Shown piece after piece: positions 63,254-64,000 of a DNA stretch of 64,000 nucleotides. The stretch is taken from NCBI RefSeq assembly GCF_001438845.1, contig NZ_JQCL01000074.1, forward strand, positions 166,327-230,326. Reading direction: 5' to 3'. Source of the DNA: Lactiplantibacillus xiangfangensis. GTDB taxonomy: Bacteria; Bacillota; Bacilli; Lactobacillales; Lactobacillaceae. The number at the start of each line of letters is the position of its first letter. Positions within the stretch are counted from its first letter, which is position 1. Made by a program: the position numbers and the translations under genes. Below the pieces are notes generated by a model, which ran no database searches, was not told the origin of the DNA, and saw only the letters and a program-made list of their open reading frames with translations.

Positions 63254-64000
63254 CTACTTTTTGATCAAAACAGAACCATAGGCCAAGCCACCACCAAAAG
63301 CGGTCAACAGCGTCGGCCCGGTCATGTGATCAAAGGCTTCCGCCAAGGCCATCGCTACACCCGCTGAAGACGTGTTGCCCAGCCGTTCAACGTTATGTGG
63401 AAACTTGGTCATTGGTAACGCTAAGTTAGCCGCAATCTTTTCAATGATCCGCAAGTTCGCTTGGTGACAAATAACGTATTGTAACTCACTTGGTTGAACG
63501 TTCGCCGTCCGCAACAACGTCTTCATCTGTTCGGGAACCACGTTAGTTGCAAACTGAAAGACTTCGCGACCATTTTGATAAAAGGCATCGGTTTGTGGAT
63601 AGTTGCTAGCGGCAACCTTAGTCAGCGGGCGCACACGGCCAGAGTGAATGACTTCCGCATTCCCCTGGGTCTGCAATTTTTCCGCTAATAGACTATTTTC
63701 GTTAGCGTTTTCCGTCGCTTGCAGCAACGCGCCACCAGCACCATCGCCAAAGAACACCGCGGCGGTCCGGTCTTGAAAGTCCATCATCTTGGAATTCACT
63801 TCGGCACTAATCACCATCACATTCTGATACTGACCGCTCCGGATGAATTTATCAGCCGTTGCCAAACCAAACGTAAAGCCCGCGCAAGCGGCACTCATAT
63901 CAAACGCAAAGGCGTTATCGGCACCAATGTTGGCCTGAACGATACAAGCGGTAGCCGGTGTTAACGCGTCTGGCGTGATCGTCGTCACGATAATGAGGTC
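63254..64000 (-). CDS. fabH: Beta-ketoacyl-ACP synthase III (FabH), N-terminus outside window
   Basis: 248 residues visible of about 325; the frame is open to the window edge. Condenses acetyl-CoA with malonyl-ACP to start fatty acid synthesis. The catalytic Cys lies in MSAACAGFTFGL, His in ICHQANLRI and Asn in GNTSSAGVAMALAE. The C-terminal GGGLAYGSVLIK is typical. Immediately upstream of accB on the same strand, it ties chain initiation to malonyl-CoA supply. Confidence 0.95.
   Translation of the reverse strand, partial: DLIIVTTITPDALTPATACIVQANIGADNAFAFDMSAACAGFTFGLATADKFIRSGQYQNVMVISAEVNSKMMDFQDRTAAVFFGDGAGGALLQATENANENSLLAEKLQTQGNAEVIHSGRVRPLTKVAASNYPQTDAFYQNGREVFQFATNVVPEQMKTLLRTANVQPSELQYVICHQANLRIIEKIAANLALPMTKFPHNVERLGNTSSAGVAMALAEAFDHMTGPTLLTAFGGGLAYGSVLIKK

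Overview
This window reads as chromosome of a Lactiplantibacillus-type lactobacillus (L. plantarum group or a close relative). The basis is protein-level resemblance (GroEL, TsaD, GltX, PepC and the acyl-ACP thioesterase look like L. plantarum proteins as I remember them), a mid-40s GC impression, strong GGAGG ribosome binding sites, frequent TTG/GTG starts, and Bacillales/Lactobacillales gene order. No database was searched. I see no rRNA, tRNA, IS element, prophage or CRISPR array. Nearly every base is assigned to a gene, a terminator or a leader.

Layout. 1-622: start of an APC amino-acid permease, cut by the window edge. 997-4500: groS-groL under CIRCE, a CtsR-like box shared with a divergent CPBP protease, then rex. 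4669-9524: ABC-F protein and the convergent tsaB-rimI-rimI-tsaD operon (tRNA t6A and N-terminal acetylation). 9801-15246: a complete uptake and breakdown operon for 2-aminoethylphosphonate (phnD-phnC-phnE-phnE-phnX-phnW). 15323-16318: galE. 16457-20577: tmk-darA-holB-yabA-rsmI-thioesterase operon. 21058-21619: dinJ-yafQ-type toxin-antitoxin pair. 21838-26136: ybxB-type methyltransferase, tadA, SRP RNA, then dnaX-yaaK-recR-yaaL. 26360-29962: class Ib ribonucleotide reductase nrdH-nrdE-nrdF preceded by two NrdR boxes. 30038-37487: LOG-family hydrolase, mprF, and a surface/DNA-handling stretch (lipoprotein, DNA-entry nuclease, Ltp-like membrane protein, PAP2 phosphatase). 37757-42757: rplL, rplJ with an L10 leader, rplA and rplK each with an L1-binding mimic, an alpha/beta hydrolase, nusG, secE, rpmG, sigH. 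42948-51472: yacP, rlmB, mrnC, cysS, gltX, yacL, radA, dut. 51606-54772: acetyltransferase, rpiA, pepC, gpmA. 54910-59713: two transporters, an LCP protein, an SdpI-like protein and a small membrane protein. 59960-64000: fabH-accB-accC-accD-accA.

How it works together. Most of the window is conserved translation, replication/repair and envelope housekeeping in compact operons, each closed by a strong and often bidirectional terminator. The accessory or less expected parts are the phosphonate operon, the toxin-antitoxin pair between tmk and yaaL, the nuclease/Ltp stretch, the SdpI-like pair and a reduced fatty-acid carboxylase cluster.

The most unusual non-coding signals are: a ~150-bp element at 50692-50842 with 18-bp perfect terminal inverted repeats and three internal hairpins; a pseudoknot-capable element at 58630-58724; a shared CACTGATG-centred motif in three long intergenic gaps; two L1-stalk mimics in one ribosomal-protein region; and a perfect hairpin before nrdH whose arms are NrdR boxes.
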